Shown in pieces: positions 5,450 through 12,166 of a stretch of 12,451 nt of DNA. This DNA is from an uncultured Lachnospiraceae bacterium (GTDB lineage: Bacteria > Bacillota > Clostridia > Lachnospirales > Lachnospiraceae): the NCBI GenBank assembly GCA_910588875.1, contig CAJURT010000066.1, forward strand, positions 1 through 12,451. Reading direction: 5' to 3'. Below the pieces are notes generated by a model. The model did no database searches, was not told the origin of the DNA, and was given only the letters and a program-made list of their open reading frames with translations. Each line of letters opens with the position of its first letter. Position 1 is the stretch's first letter. The position numbers and the translations under genes are program-made.

Positions 5450-7078
5450 ATGATAAAAAAACGAAGCCATAAAAAAAGGGTGTGCCTGTTAATGGCCATA
5501 GGCATGCTGGCGGCACAGGTATTCCCCGTTTGGGGCGCAGTGCCGGAGGCGGCGCCAAAACAGCTGAAATCCGTGACCTATGTATCGGATGCCTGGGTGA
5601 TCAATTTCTGGAATACGGAAAGCGACCATATGGAAGAGGAACTGGCACAGATAGCCTCAGATGGCTTCAACAGTATTATTTTGGCCATTCCATGGCGGGA
5701 GTTTCAGCCGGAGGCCAGCCCGGCCCGCTATAACAGCTACGCTTTTGACAAGCTGGACCGTATTATGCAGGCGGCGCAGGAGCAGGGTTTGTGGGTGGTT
5801 CTCAGGGTCAGCTATACTTGGGATTATTGTGGGGACGATCAGCCAACCCTCCGGTTCCGCCAGTTCTTAGGGGATGAGGACCTGCGTTCTGCATGGCTGG
5901 ATTATGTGGAGGCTGTGTACCAGGCCGTGTCAGCCTATGATAACTTTTACGGCGGTTTTATTACCTGGGAGGATTTTTGGAATTATATGGAGGATGCACC
6001 AGGGATATTTTTAACGAGAAAGGAAGGGATCGCCGAGGCCAAGCGGATCGGATTCCAGGATTATCTGGAGGAACGTTACACCCTGGAAGAACTGAGGCGG
6101 TATTTTGAGCCTCAGGCCAAACTCGCCGGCTACGGATCCGTGGGGATCCCTCAGAGAAGCAGCCCGGCATATCAGCTTTTCTTTGAATTTTATGACCATT
6201 TCCTGATGGAACTTCTGGCAGAGGCGCAACAGGTTTTTCCGGATCTCTCCATGGAGGTCCGCCTGGATGTGGATCCGGTAAGAGGCCTGGACGGGAATCG
6301 GGAAGGGGCAAACCACTTCAGCACATTTCCCTGCCAGGATGCCCCTTACACGGCCCTGATGTACAGTGTGTCCATGGGGCAGGAACATAACCGCCTGCTC
6401 ACGGCGCCGGAAGCGATTTCCACCATGGAGGAACAGCTGAACCTGGTTAAAGCATTTAACGGCGGGAAGCCGGTGTTTATCGACCAGCTTCTCTACATGG
6501 ATATCACGCCGGGGTTTGAAAAAAATGCCCGCCTTATGGAGGAGGAGCGAAATGCATATTTAACAGGTCTGCCGGAACTTTTGCGCAGGGATACCAATGG
6601 CTACGCGGTTTGGAGTTATCGTAATTATGCCAATAATTTTGTCTACAACGGGCAGTTCGCGCTGGGGGATAAAGGCTGGGAGGTCAGCCGGGGCAAGGTG
6701 AGGGACCGGGACGGCAGCAGCCGGATGAGATTGGAAAACGGCGGAAGCATCTCTCAGAAGATTGGACACCGGGTTTCGCGCAATAGTATAGAGGATAACC
6801 ATGTGCGCTTTACGGCGGACAGTGACAGCCCGGTCCGCCTCTTTGTGACGTTAGGCTCCCGGACGGAAACCGTTACCGTGGATGGGGAGTGGGGATTTGA
6901 CCTGAATTTCGGAAAATGCGAATATGATGAGATCAGGTTCCGTGCCGCCGGGGAGGTTTGGCTGGACAATATCTGTGTTTACAATTTTGTCCAGGACGGG
7001 CAGCTTTACGATATGGATGGAAATGAACTGGCCTGCCTGGACGGGATCCGGGAATTGAACCGGATGCTGGGGCAGTAA
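5450..7078 (+). CDS. Secreted glycosidase-like TIM-barrel protein with C-terminal beta-sandwich
   Basis: This 542-residue protein begins with a strong signal peptide (MIKKRSHKKR, then a hydrophobic stretch, likely cleaved near Ala30). Residues about 40-400 show the strand rhythm of a clan GH-A glycoside hydrolase: FNSIILAIPWREFQP, LWVVLRVSYTWDY, GGFITWEDFWNYM, LSMEVRLDVDP, KPVFIDQLLYMD and GYAVWSYRNY would be strands 2 to 8. Glu174 in TWED sits where the acid/base is expected. The strand-7 position that normally carries the nucleophile glutamate reads Asp345-Gln346, so activity is uncertain. From about 405 a beta-sandwich resembling a carbohydrate-binding module follows. I cannot assign a numbered family. 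The start is the only one possible after an in-frame stop at 5438; AAAGGAAGG lies about 15 bases upstream, unusually far. It follows the permease by 23 bp and is probably cotranscribed. Confidence 0.7.
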   Translation: MIKKRSHKKRVCLLMAIGMLAAQVFPVWGAVPEAAPKQLKSVTYVSDAWVINFWNTESDHMEEELAQIASDGFNSIILAIPWREFQPEASPARYNSYAFDKLDRIMQAAQEQGLWVVLRVSYTWDYCGDDQPTLRFRQFLGDEDLRSAWLDYVEAVYQAVSAYDNFYGGFITWEDFWNYMEDAPGIFLTRKEGIAEAKRIGFQDYLEERYTLEELRRYFEPQAKLAGYGSVGIPQRSSPAYQLFFEFYDHFLMELLAEAQQVFPDLSMEVRLDVDPVRGLDGNREGANHFSTFPCQDAPYTALMYSVSMGQEHNRLLTAPEAISTMEEQLNLVKAFNGGKPVFIDQLLYMDITPGFEKNARLMEEERNAYLTGLPELLRRDTNGYAVWSYRNYANNFVYNGQFALGDKGWEVSRGKVRDRDGSSRMRLENGGSISQKIGHRVSRNSIEDNHVRFTADSDSPVRLFVTLGSRTETVTVDGEWGFDLNFGKCEYDEIRFRAAGEVWLDNICVYNFVQDGQLYDMDGNELACLDGIRELNRMLGQ

Positions 7079-7138
7079 GGCAGGCCTGTCGGTGATGGCG
7101 CGGCATAGGACAAGTCTCAGGGAAAGGGAAATAATCCC

Positions 7139-7166
7139 TTGACAAATCCCTCCTCCGTGCTATAAT
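7139..7166 (+). promoter_or_regulatory. SigA promoter of the thrS T-box transcript
   Basis: TTGACA (7139-7144) and TATAAT (7161-7166) are both perfect with a 16-bp spacer, and TG one base before the -10 gives an extended -10 element. Transcription should start near 7173. A small hairpin, AAGGGA/TCCCTT (7124-7140), overlaps the -35 but lacks a T-run, so it is not a clear terminator for the upstream operon. Confidence 0.9.
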
Positions 7167-7172
7167 CAGTTC

Positions 7173-7484
7173 AGATATTGAGGAAAACTGAACAGGTGAA
7201 CGTGTGGATGAGACCAGTACCTGATGGATGACGCCCAGAGAGAGATGCATAAGGTGGAAGCATTTTGCGGAGGAGATCAGGGAAGACCAACTCGGAGCGG
7301 TCCTTAATCGGATCCGGTGACCCCGTTATCGTCAAAATGAAGTGGCTGCCGGGATGCCGCCGTCAGGAGGTAGAAGACGGAGGCATAGGATTATGCAGGC
7401 AGCAACCGGGGTGGAACCGCGATCATAAAACGAGATCGTCCCCTGTCAGGAGCAGAACGCTCCGGACAGGGGACGTTTTTGTTT
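7173..7484 (+). promoter_or_regulatory. Threonine T-box riboswitch of thrS
   Basis: This leader binds uncharged tRNA-Thr and then favours an antiterminator over a terminator, so thrS is made when threonyl-tRNA runs low. The conserved T-box GGGTGGAACCGCG is at 7409-7421. Stem I shows CCAGTACCTGAT (about 7219-7230) pairing through CCTGAT with ATCAGG (7276-7281), a GAAG facing AGTA as in the loop-E motif of known T-boxes, and an AGAGAG element near 7238-7243. The triplet after GAAG is ACC (7286-7288), a threonine codon, in the position that holds GGC in the glyQS T-box. A further stem pairs GCTGCC (7345-7350) with GGCAGC (7398-7403) and encloses ATGCC/GGCAT and CCGTC/GACGG. Specifier placement is by analogy, not by computed folding. 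Confidence 0.95.
7437..7484 (+). terminator. Regulated intrinsic terminator of the thrS T-box
   Basis: An 11-bp perfect stem joins CGTCCCCTGTC (7437-7447) to GACAGGGGACG (7465-7475), with an inner GGAGC/GCTCC pair and TTTTT directly after. It follows the T-box motif by 15 bases and is the alternative fold to the antiterminator. The thrS ATG lies 84 bases further on. Confidence 0.95.
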
Positions 7485-7567
7485 ATGGGAAAAGGGATCC
7501 TACGGAGGAAAGAACTTCCTGGGAACCACACAATTTGCGCTGGAAAGAGAAGGAAAGGAAGATAGGC

Positions 7568-9502
7568 ATGAAGATTACATTAAAAGATGGAAGCGTGAAA
7601 GAGTATGCACAGCCAATGTCTGTTTTGGATGTGGCAAAGGATTTAAGCGAGGGCCTGGGAAGGATGGCCTGTGTTGGTGAAGTGGATGGGGACGCCGTGG
7701 ACTTAAGGACTGTCCTGGATAGGGATTGTACTCTTAATATCCTGACGGCGAAGGAGGAAAAAGGGCTGGCGGCGCTGCGCCATTCGGCCAGCCATGTGAT
7801 GGCACAGGCAGTGAAACGCCTGTATCCGGGGGCAAAGCTGGCGATTGGCCCTTCCATTGCAGATGGTTTTTATTATGATATTGATTTTGAAGAGCCGATT
7901 GTGGCGGAGGACATGGCAAAGATCGAGGCAGAGATGAAGAAGATCGTGAAAGAAGCCCTGCCGATTGAACGGTTTACGCTTCCCCGTGAAGAGGCCATTG
8001 CCTTTATGAAGGAAAAAGAGGAGCCATATAAGGTGGAACTGATAGAAGATCTGCCGGAGGGTGAGGAGATCAGCTTCTATAAGCAGGGGGAATTCACGGA
8101 TCTGTGTGCCGGCCCCCATCTGATGAACACAAAGGATGTGGGGAAAGCCTATAAGCTGACCAGCATTGCCGGTGCTTATTGGAGAGGGGACGAGCACAAC
8201 AAGATGCTGACCCGTCTCTATGCCACGGCATTTTCCAAAAAGGAGGAGTTGGAAGCTTATATCACGATGATGGAGGAAGCCAAAAAACGTGACCACCGGA
8301 AGCTGGGCCGGGAACTTGGCCTCTTTATGATGCATGAGGCCGGGCCGGGATTTCCCTTCTTCCTGCCTAAGGGCATGGTACTCAAGAATACGCTGCTGGA
8401 ATATTGGCGGGAGATCCACAAGAAGGCAGGGTATGTGGAGATTTCGACGCCGATTATCTTAAACCGTGCATTGTGGGAAAACTCCGGCCACTGGGATCAT
8501 TATAAAAATAATATGTATACTACGGTGATCGATGAGCAGGATTATGCGGTTAAGCCTATGAACTGCCCTGGCGGGATGCTGGTTTATGCCTCGGAGCCCC
8601 GTTCCTACCGTGACCTGCCGCTGCGGGTGGGTGAACTGGGGCTGGTGCACCGCCATGAGAAATCAGGGCAGCTGCATGGCCTGATGCGGGTGCGCTGTTT
8701 TACCCAGGACGATGCCCATATCTTTATGATGCCGGAGCAGATCAAGGAAGAGATCATGGGGGTTGCCAGACTGATTGATTCGGTTTATAAACTGTTTGGC
8801 TTCCAGTACCATGTGGAGTTGTCAACCCGCCCGGAGGACAGCATGGGCAGTGACGAGGACTGGGAGATGGCGACAGAAGGGCTGCGGGCGGCACTGGGTG
8901 AACTGGGGCTGGATTATGTGATCAATGAGGGAGACGGCGCATTTTATGGCCCGAAGATTGATTTCCATCTGGTGGATGCGATTGGAAGAACCTGGCAGTG
9001 CGGCACGATCCAGCTGGATTTCCAGATGCCGCAACGGTTTGAACTGGAGTATATCGGAGCGGACGGGGAGAAGCACCGCCCGATCATGATCCATCGGGTG
9101 GCTTTCGGTTCTATCGAACGTTTTATTGGTATCCTGATTGAGCATTTTGCAGGGGCTTTCCCAACCTGGCTGGCGCCGGTACAGGTAAAGGTCCTGCCGA
9201 TTTCCGACAAGTTTATGGATTATGCCCGGGAAGTGACGGAAAAACTGGATAAAGCCGGAATTCGGGTAGAACTGGATGTGCGCTCGGAAAAAATCGGATA
9301 TAAGATCCGTGAGGCACAGATGCAGAAGGTTCCCTATATGCTGGTAGTTGGCCAGAAGGAGGCGGAGGAAGGAGTGGTGGCAGTCCGCAGCCGTTTCCTG
9401 GGGGATGAAGGGCAGAAACCCCTGGAAGATTTTATATCGGCCATAAAAAAGGAAATTGCTGAAAAAGAGATCCGCCCGGTAGAAGCCAAAAAAGAAAAAT
9501 AA
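7568..9502 (+). CDS. thrS: Threonine--tRNA ligase
   Basis: Threonyl-tRNA synthetase charges tRNA-Thr with threonine using ATP in the cytoplasm. The 644-residue product has the full bacterial layout: TGS domain (about 1-60), editing domain with HSASH (His72, His76) and DLCAGPH (Cys180, His184), class II catalytic core (about 240-535), and anticodon-binding domain (about 540-640). The three zinc ligands that also bind substrate are present as Cys333 (MNCPGG), His384 (DDAHIF) and His509 (IHRVAFGS). Motif 2 (LMRVRCFTQDDAH) and motif 3 (GSIERFIGILIEH) are intact. The start is 7568, with AAAGGAAG upstream and MKITLKDGS matching the family N-terminus. The frame happens to stay open back through the riboswitch, so an automated call could place the start about 100 codons too early. 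Regulation is by the T-box. Confidence 0.98.
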   Translation: MKITLKDGSVKEYAQPMSVLDVAKDLSEGLGRMACVGEVDGDAVDLRTVLDRDCTLNILTAKEEKGLAALRHSASHVMAQAVKRLYPGAKLAIGPSIADGFYYDIDFEEPIVAEDMAKIEAEMKKIVKEALPIERFTLPREEAIAFMKEKEEPYKVELIEDLPEGEEISFYKQGEFTDLCAGPHLMNTKDVGKAYKLTSIAGAYWRGDEHNKMLTRLYATAFSKKEELEAYITMMEEAKKRDHRKLGRELGLFMMHEAGPGFPFFLPKGMVLKNTLLEYWREIHKKAGYVEISTPIILNRALWENSGHWDHYKNNMYTTVIDEQDYAVKPMNCPGGMLVYASEPRSYRDLPLRVGELGLVHRHEKSGQLHGLMRVRCFTQDDAHIFMMPEQIKEEIMGVARLIDSVYKLFGFQYHVELSTRPEDSMGSDEDWEMATEGLRAALGELGLDYVINEGDGAFYGPKIDFHLVDAIGRTWQCGTIQLDFQMPQRFELEYIGADGEKHRPIMIHRVAFGSIERFIGILIEHFAGAFPTWLAPVQVKVLPISDKFMDYAREVTEKLDKAGIRVELDVRSEKIGYKIREAQMQKVPYMLVVGQKEAEEGVVAVRSRFLGDEGQKPLEDFISAIKKEIAEKEIRPVEAKKEK

Positions 9503-9548
9503 AAATCAGGCGGACAAGTCATAAATTTTCATGATAAGTGCATACTAA

Positions 9549-9610
9549 CCTTGATATTTGACCATATCGGCAGTTCTGGCACAGGATGCCAAAACTTCAG
9601 TCTATCAAGG
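9549..9610 (+). promoter_or_regulatory. Leader fold that can cover the DUF1540 ribosome binding site
   Basis: CCTTGATA (9549-9556) is exactly complementary to TATCAAGG (9603-9610), whose last bases are the beginning of the Shine-Dalgarno AAGGAGGT (9607-9614). The 46-base interior contains a second hairpin, TGGCA (9577-9581) with TGCCA (9587-9591). Such a fold would hinder ribosome loading, so translation could be regulated by temperature, a ligand or a protein. I do not recognise a known riboswitch class. Confidence 0.45.
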
Positions 9611-9625
9611 AGGTATGCATTTATT

Positions 9626-9940
9626 ATGACAAAATTGGATTGTTCAGTTACCAACTGTCTGCACAATGCGGACAACTGCTGCTGCAAGCAGGCGATTATT
9701 GTGGACGGCCATGGGGCGAAGGAGCGCTGCGAGACCTGCTGCGGAAGCTTTGACGAGAATAAGGAAGGCGCATTTAAGAATGTGTTCAAGACTCCGGAAA
9801 GCCGCCTGGAGGTTGACTGCGAGGCGGTAAACTGCATTTACAACGAAGGGCGCCACTGCCAGGCAGAGCATATCAATGTATGTGGGGACGGAGCCAGCAA
9901 GGCGGAGCATACCCAGTGTGCCACCTTTACCGAACGCTGA
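9626..9940 (+). CDS. Small cysteine-rich protein with two DUF1540 repeats
   Basis: The 104-residue product carries two copies of the DUF1540 domain, common in Clostridia and of unknown function. The first (about 4-42) has Cys6, 11, 18, 19, 20, 35, 38 and 39; the second (about 63-101) has Cys65, 70, 78, 86 and 98. Both share the C-x4-C spacing, an asparagine before the second cysteine, and a closing C-x-(T/S)-F-like end. Thirteen cysteines suggest metal binding, but this is inference. There is no signal peptide or membrane segment. ATG 9626 is chosen because AAGGAGGT ends 11 bases upstream; the frame is open further back, but that part overlaps the ribosome binding site. It lies 123 bp after thrS on the same strand with no clear terminator between, so cotranscription is possible. 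Confidence 0.85.
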   Translation: MTKLDCSVTNCLHNADNCCCKQAIIVDGHGAKERCETCCGSFDENKEGAFKNVFKTPESRLEVDCEAVNCIYNEGRHCQAEHINVCGDGASKAEHTQCATFTER

Positions 9941-9946
9941 GGCGTC

Positions 9947-9969
9947 ACCGGAAGCATGCCGCTTCCGGT
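9947..9969. terminator. Strong hairpin between convergent genes, probable terminator
   Basis: ACCGGAAGC (9947-9955) and GCTTCCGGT (9961-9969) form a perfect 9-bp stem with a 5-base loop, starting 6 bases after the DUF1540 stop. No T-run follows on either strand, so it is an imperfect intrinsic terminator or an RNA-stabilising 3' stem. A weaker stem, CCAAG/CTTGG (9993-10008), lies just beyond the end of the opposing transporter gene. Confidence 0.5.
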
Positions 9970-10009
9970 ACATAGCCTGTGCCCGCTTCTTTCCAAGCCG
10001 TATCTTGGG

Positions 10010-11338
10010 CTACGGGATTACGGTCTGGTAAATACTGAAAAACCCTGTGAGGGATACAATAATGACCATGACCGGGGTCACAAAACGGATCAGGAAGAGC
10101 CAGGGCTTGGCAAAGGGGAATGGTATGCCGTTTAGGCAGATCTCATCGATCAGCAGGGCAGGCTGCCATTTCCAGCCAATGTAGTAACACATGAAGATGC
10201 CGCCAAAGGGCAGGAAGATATTGTCGGTCAGCATACACACAAAATCAAAGATGTTGTAATTGAAGATCGATACCCCAGCCAAAGGCCCAAAGGAGAGGGA
10301 ACTGGGAATGCCAAGGAGGAAAATGGAAAAGGACAGCAAAAAGACTGCCTTCCGGCGGCTCCAGTGCCAGTTGCCCATCACGAAGGAGACCGAGACCTCC
10401 AGGAGGGCCACCGCGCTGGTCACTGCTGCGAAGAAGACCAGCAGGAAGAACAGGGCGGCAAAAAATGCCCCGCCGGCCATGGCGCCAAACACCTCGGGCA
10501 GGGTGACAAAGATCAGCCCGGGGCCGGAGGCCGGTTCTAAGCCGCAGGCGAACACGGCAGGAAAGATAGCGATTCCGGCCAGGAGGGCCATGCAGGTGTC
10601 CAGGACAGCCACCTGGATACAGCCTTTGGGAATGCTCACATCCTTGTGCAGGTAGCTGCCGTAGGTGATGGTGATCCCCATGCAGAGGCTTAAGGAATAG
10701 AAAACCTGCCCTAAGGCAGCACTGACGGAATTCAGGCTGAAATCGTTAAGCTTCGGGGTGAAGATAAAGGACAGCCCGGCAGCGGCACCCGGCAGGGTAA
10801 GCCCACGCACAATGATAATGATCAAAATAACAAAAAGGGCAGGCATCATGAATTTGCTTGCTTTTTCAATGCCGCTGACACCAAAATAGCAGATCAGTGA
10901 GGTGCCCAGCATAAAAAGGAAAAACCAGATGAGCGGTTCGGTTGGGTGCCCGATAAAGGCGGAAAAATCCTCCGGCGCCTGGCCGGTAACCGTGTAACTC
11001 ACAAAATATTTGATGATCCAGCCGCCGATCACTGCATAATAGGACAAAATGAAAAAGGCGGCTAATACGCCGAGATACCCCACAATCCGCGCATGCGGGT
11101 GTACGGTGCCATAGGCCAGAACCGGGTTGTGGCCCGTCTTGCGCCCCAGCGCCATCTCCGTGATCATGACCGGGACCCCAAGAAGGCAGATAAAGATCAG
11201 GTAAGCCGCTAAGAACGGGAATCCGCCGTTGCGCCCCATCAGGTATGGGAATTTCCATAGGTTGCCCAGGCCGATGGCAGCTCCGGCGGTAGCTAGGATG
11301 AAGCCCATTTTACTGGCCCATTTGTTCGTTGTTTTCAT
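10010..11338 (-). CDS. SNF-family sodium-dependent transporter (NSS family)
   Basis: This 442-residue membrane protein belongs to the neurotransmitter:sodium symporter family, whose bacterial members such as LeuT, MhsT and TyT1 take up amino acids with sodium. The first helix carries the diagnostic unwound stretch GAAIGLGNLWKFPYLMGRNGG (residues 19-39), with Asn26 matching the LeuT sodium-site Asn27. The helix-6 region SLSLCMGITITYGSY (about 215-229) is also conserved. About 11 membrane segments are expected at this length, as in the short bacterial forms. AAAGGGGG precedes the ATG by a few bases. It lies 72 bp after the dehydratase gene on the same strand and converges on the DUF1540 gene. 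The substrate, probably an amino acid, cannot be specified. Confidence 0.93.
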   Translation of the reverse strand: MKTTNKWASKMGFILATAGAAIGLGNLWKFPYLMGRNGGFPFLAAYLIFICLLGVPVMITEMALGRKTGHNPVLAYGTVHPHARIVGYLGVLAAFFILSYYAVIGGWIIKYFVSYTVTGQAPEDFSAFIGHPTEPLIWFFLFMLGTSLICYFGVSGIEKASKFMMPALFVILIIIIVRGLTLPGAAAGLSFIFTPKLNDFSLNSVSAALGQVFYSLSLCMGITITYGSYLHKDVSIPKGCIQVAVLDTCMALLAGIAIFPAVFACGLEPASGPGLIFVTLPEVFGAMAGGAFFAALFFLLVFFAAVTSAVALLEVSVSFVMGNWHWSRRKAVFLLSFSIFLLGIPSSLSFGPLAGVSIFNYNIFDFVCMLTDNIFLPFGGIFMCYYIGWKWQPALLIDEICLNGIPFPFAKPWLFLIRFVTPVMVIIVSLTGFFSIYQTVIP

Positions 11339-11383
11339 ACGTTTCCCCCTTTGTATTGTTTTGTAATATAGAATTTTTTGCTG

Positions 11384-11409
11384 GCAGCCGAAAAGAACTG
11401 GGCGGCTGC
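11384..11409 (-). repeat. Inverted repeat between the dehydratase and transporter genes
   Basis: On the minus strand GCAGCCG (11409-11403) pairs with CGGCTGC (11390-11384) across a 12-base loop, immediately after the dehydratase stop codon. It is followed by an A-run, not a T-run, so it is not a normal intrinsic terminator for this direction. It may mark the 3' end of the first message or act as an operator; TATATT near 11372-11367 could be a weak -10 for the transporter gene. Confidence 0.4.
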
Positions 11410-11410
11410 G

Positions 11411-12127
11411 TCAGGTGATGCCCAGAAGTTCCCTTATAACCTCCCCGGCAATCAGCAGGCCTGCGGCCGGAGGCACAAAGGAGATGCTGCCCGGCACCTG
11501 GCGGCGTCCGGTTTCTTCCTCGGAGGGGAGAACCGGGGTGAGGGGCATTTCCCTTGAATACAGGACCTTCAGCCGGCTGATGCCCATTTTCTTTAGTTCC
11601 CGCCGCATGACGCGGCATAAGGGGCAGACGGAGGTCCGGGAAATGTCTGTGATTTCAAAAAGTTCTCCGTGGAGTTTATTGCCAGTGCCCATGGAGGAGA
11701 TCATGGGGATCTTCCGGTCGTGGGCATAGCGTGCAATCGCCAGCTTGGCAGCTACCGTGTCAACGGCATCGATGATATAGTCAGTAGGGCCGGCTGACTC
11801 CATCAGGGAATCTAAGTTGTCTGGCAGGACGAAGGCTTCACAGGTGTCAACGCAGGCGCCGGGGTTGATATCCAGAATCCTCTCCTTCATGGCTCTGGTC
11901 TTGAAAAGCCCGATAGTGCTGTGGGTGGCGATGCTCTGGCGGTTGATGTTTGTCAGGGATACCCTGTCATTGTCAATCAGCACCAAGTGGCCGACTCCAC
12001 ACCGTGCCAATGCTTCTACACAATGGGAGCCGACACCGCCCACACCGAAGACGGTGATGGTGGTGCCGGCCAGTTGCTGTTGCTTGCTGGTTCCGATTAA
12101 CCGTTCTGTTCTGGAAAATTCATTCAT
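11411..12127 (-). CDS. tcdA: tRNA threonylcarbamoyladenosine dehydratase (TcdA/CsdL, E1-like)
   Basis: TcdA uses ATP to cyclise t6A at position 37 of ANN-decoding tRNAs into ct6A, and resembles ubiquitin E1 and ThiF/MoeB enzymes. The 238-residue protein begins with the family's typical RTERLIG, then the nucleotide-binding loop GVGGVGSH (28-35), Asp52 in LIDND at the end of the second strand, NINRQ (60-64), and DAVD (120-123). The late segment RVMRRELKKMGI (172-183) is also characteristic of TcdA. A Cys-x2-Cys pair (168, 171) precedes it; whether it binds metal or takes part in sulfur chemistry is unknown. AAGGAG lies 12 bases before the ATG. It follows the Rrf2 regulator by 39 bp and is probably cotranscribed. 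ThiF or MoeB are less likely, given the length and these motifs. Confidence 0.9.
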   Translation of the reverse strand: MNEFSRTERLIGTSKQQQLAGTTITVFGVGGVGSHCVEALARCGVGHLVLIDNDRVSLTNINRQSIATHSTIGLFKTRAMKERILDINPGACVDTCEAFVLPDNLDSLMESAGPTDYIIDAVDTVAAKLAIARYAHDRKIPMISSMGTGNKLHGELFEITDISRTSVCPLCRVMRRELKKMGISRLKVLYSREMPLTPVLPSEEETGRRQVPGSISFVPPAAGLLIAGEVIRELLGIT

Positions 12128-12166
12128 GAATATTCTCTGCTCCTTGGGTCATTTTGTCGGTTATGT

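Noticed and set aside
4710..5558. 282-codon open frame on the minus strand opposite the TRAP permease
   Set aside because: It lies antisense to a confident gene, is rich in His, Arg and Gln as expected from a reversed GC-rich membrane gene, and has no recognisable domain.
7124..7140. AAGGGA/TCCCTT hairpin as terminator of the TRAP operon
   Set aside because: There is no T-run after it and it overlaps the thrS -35 box; no convincing terminator was found for the glycosidase-like gene.
7265..7567. N-terminal extension of threonyl-tRNA synthetase by about 100 residues
   Set aside because: This stretch is the T-box riboswitch and its terminator. The frame is open by chance; ATG 7568 has a ribosome binding site and gives the normal family N-terminus.
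7703..8419. 238-codon open frame on the minus strand opposite thrS
   Set aside because: It is antisense to conserved synthetase domains and shows no family resemblance; it is a coding shadow.
9551..9625. N-terminal extension of the DUF1540 protein
   Set aside because: It would run through the Shine-Dalgarno AAGGAGGT and lacks one of its own; the domain begins right after ATG 9626.
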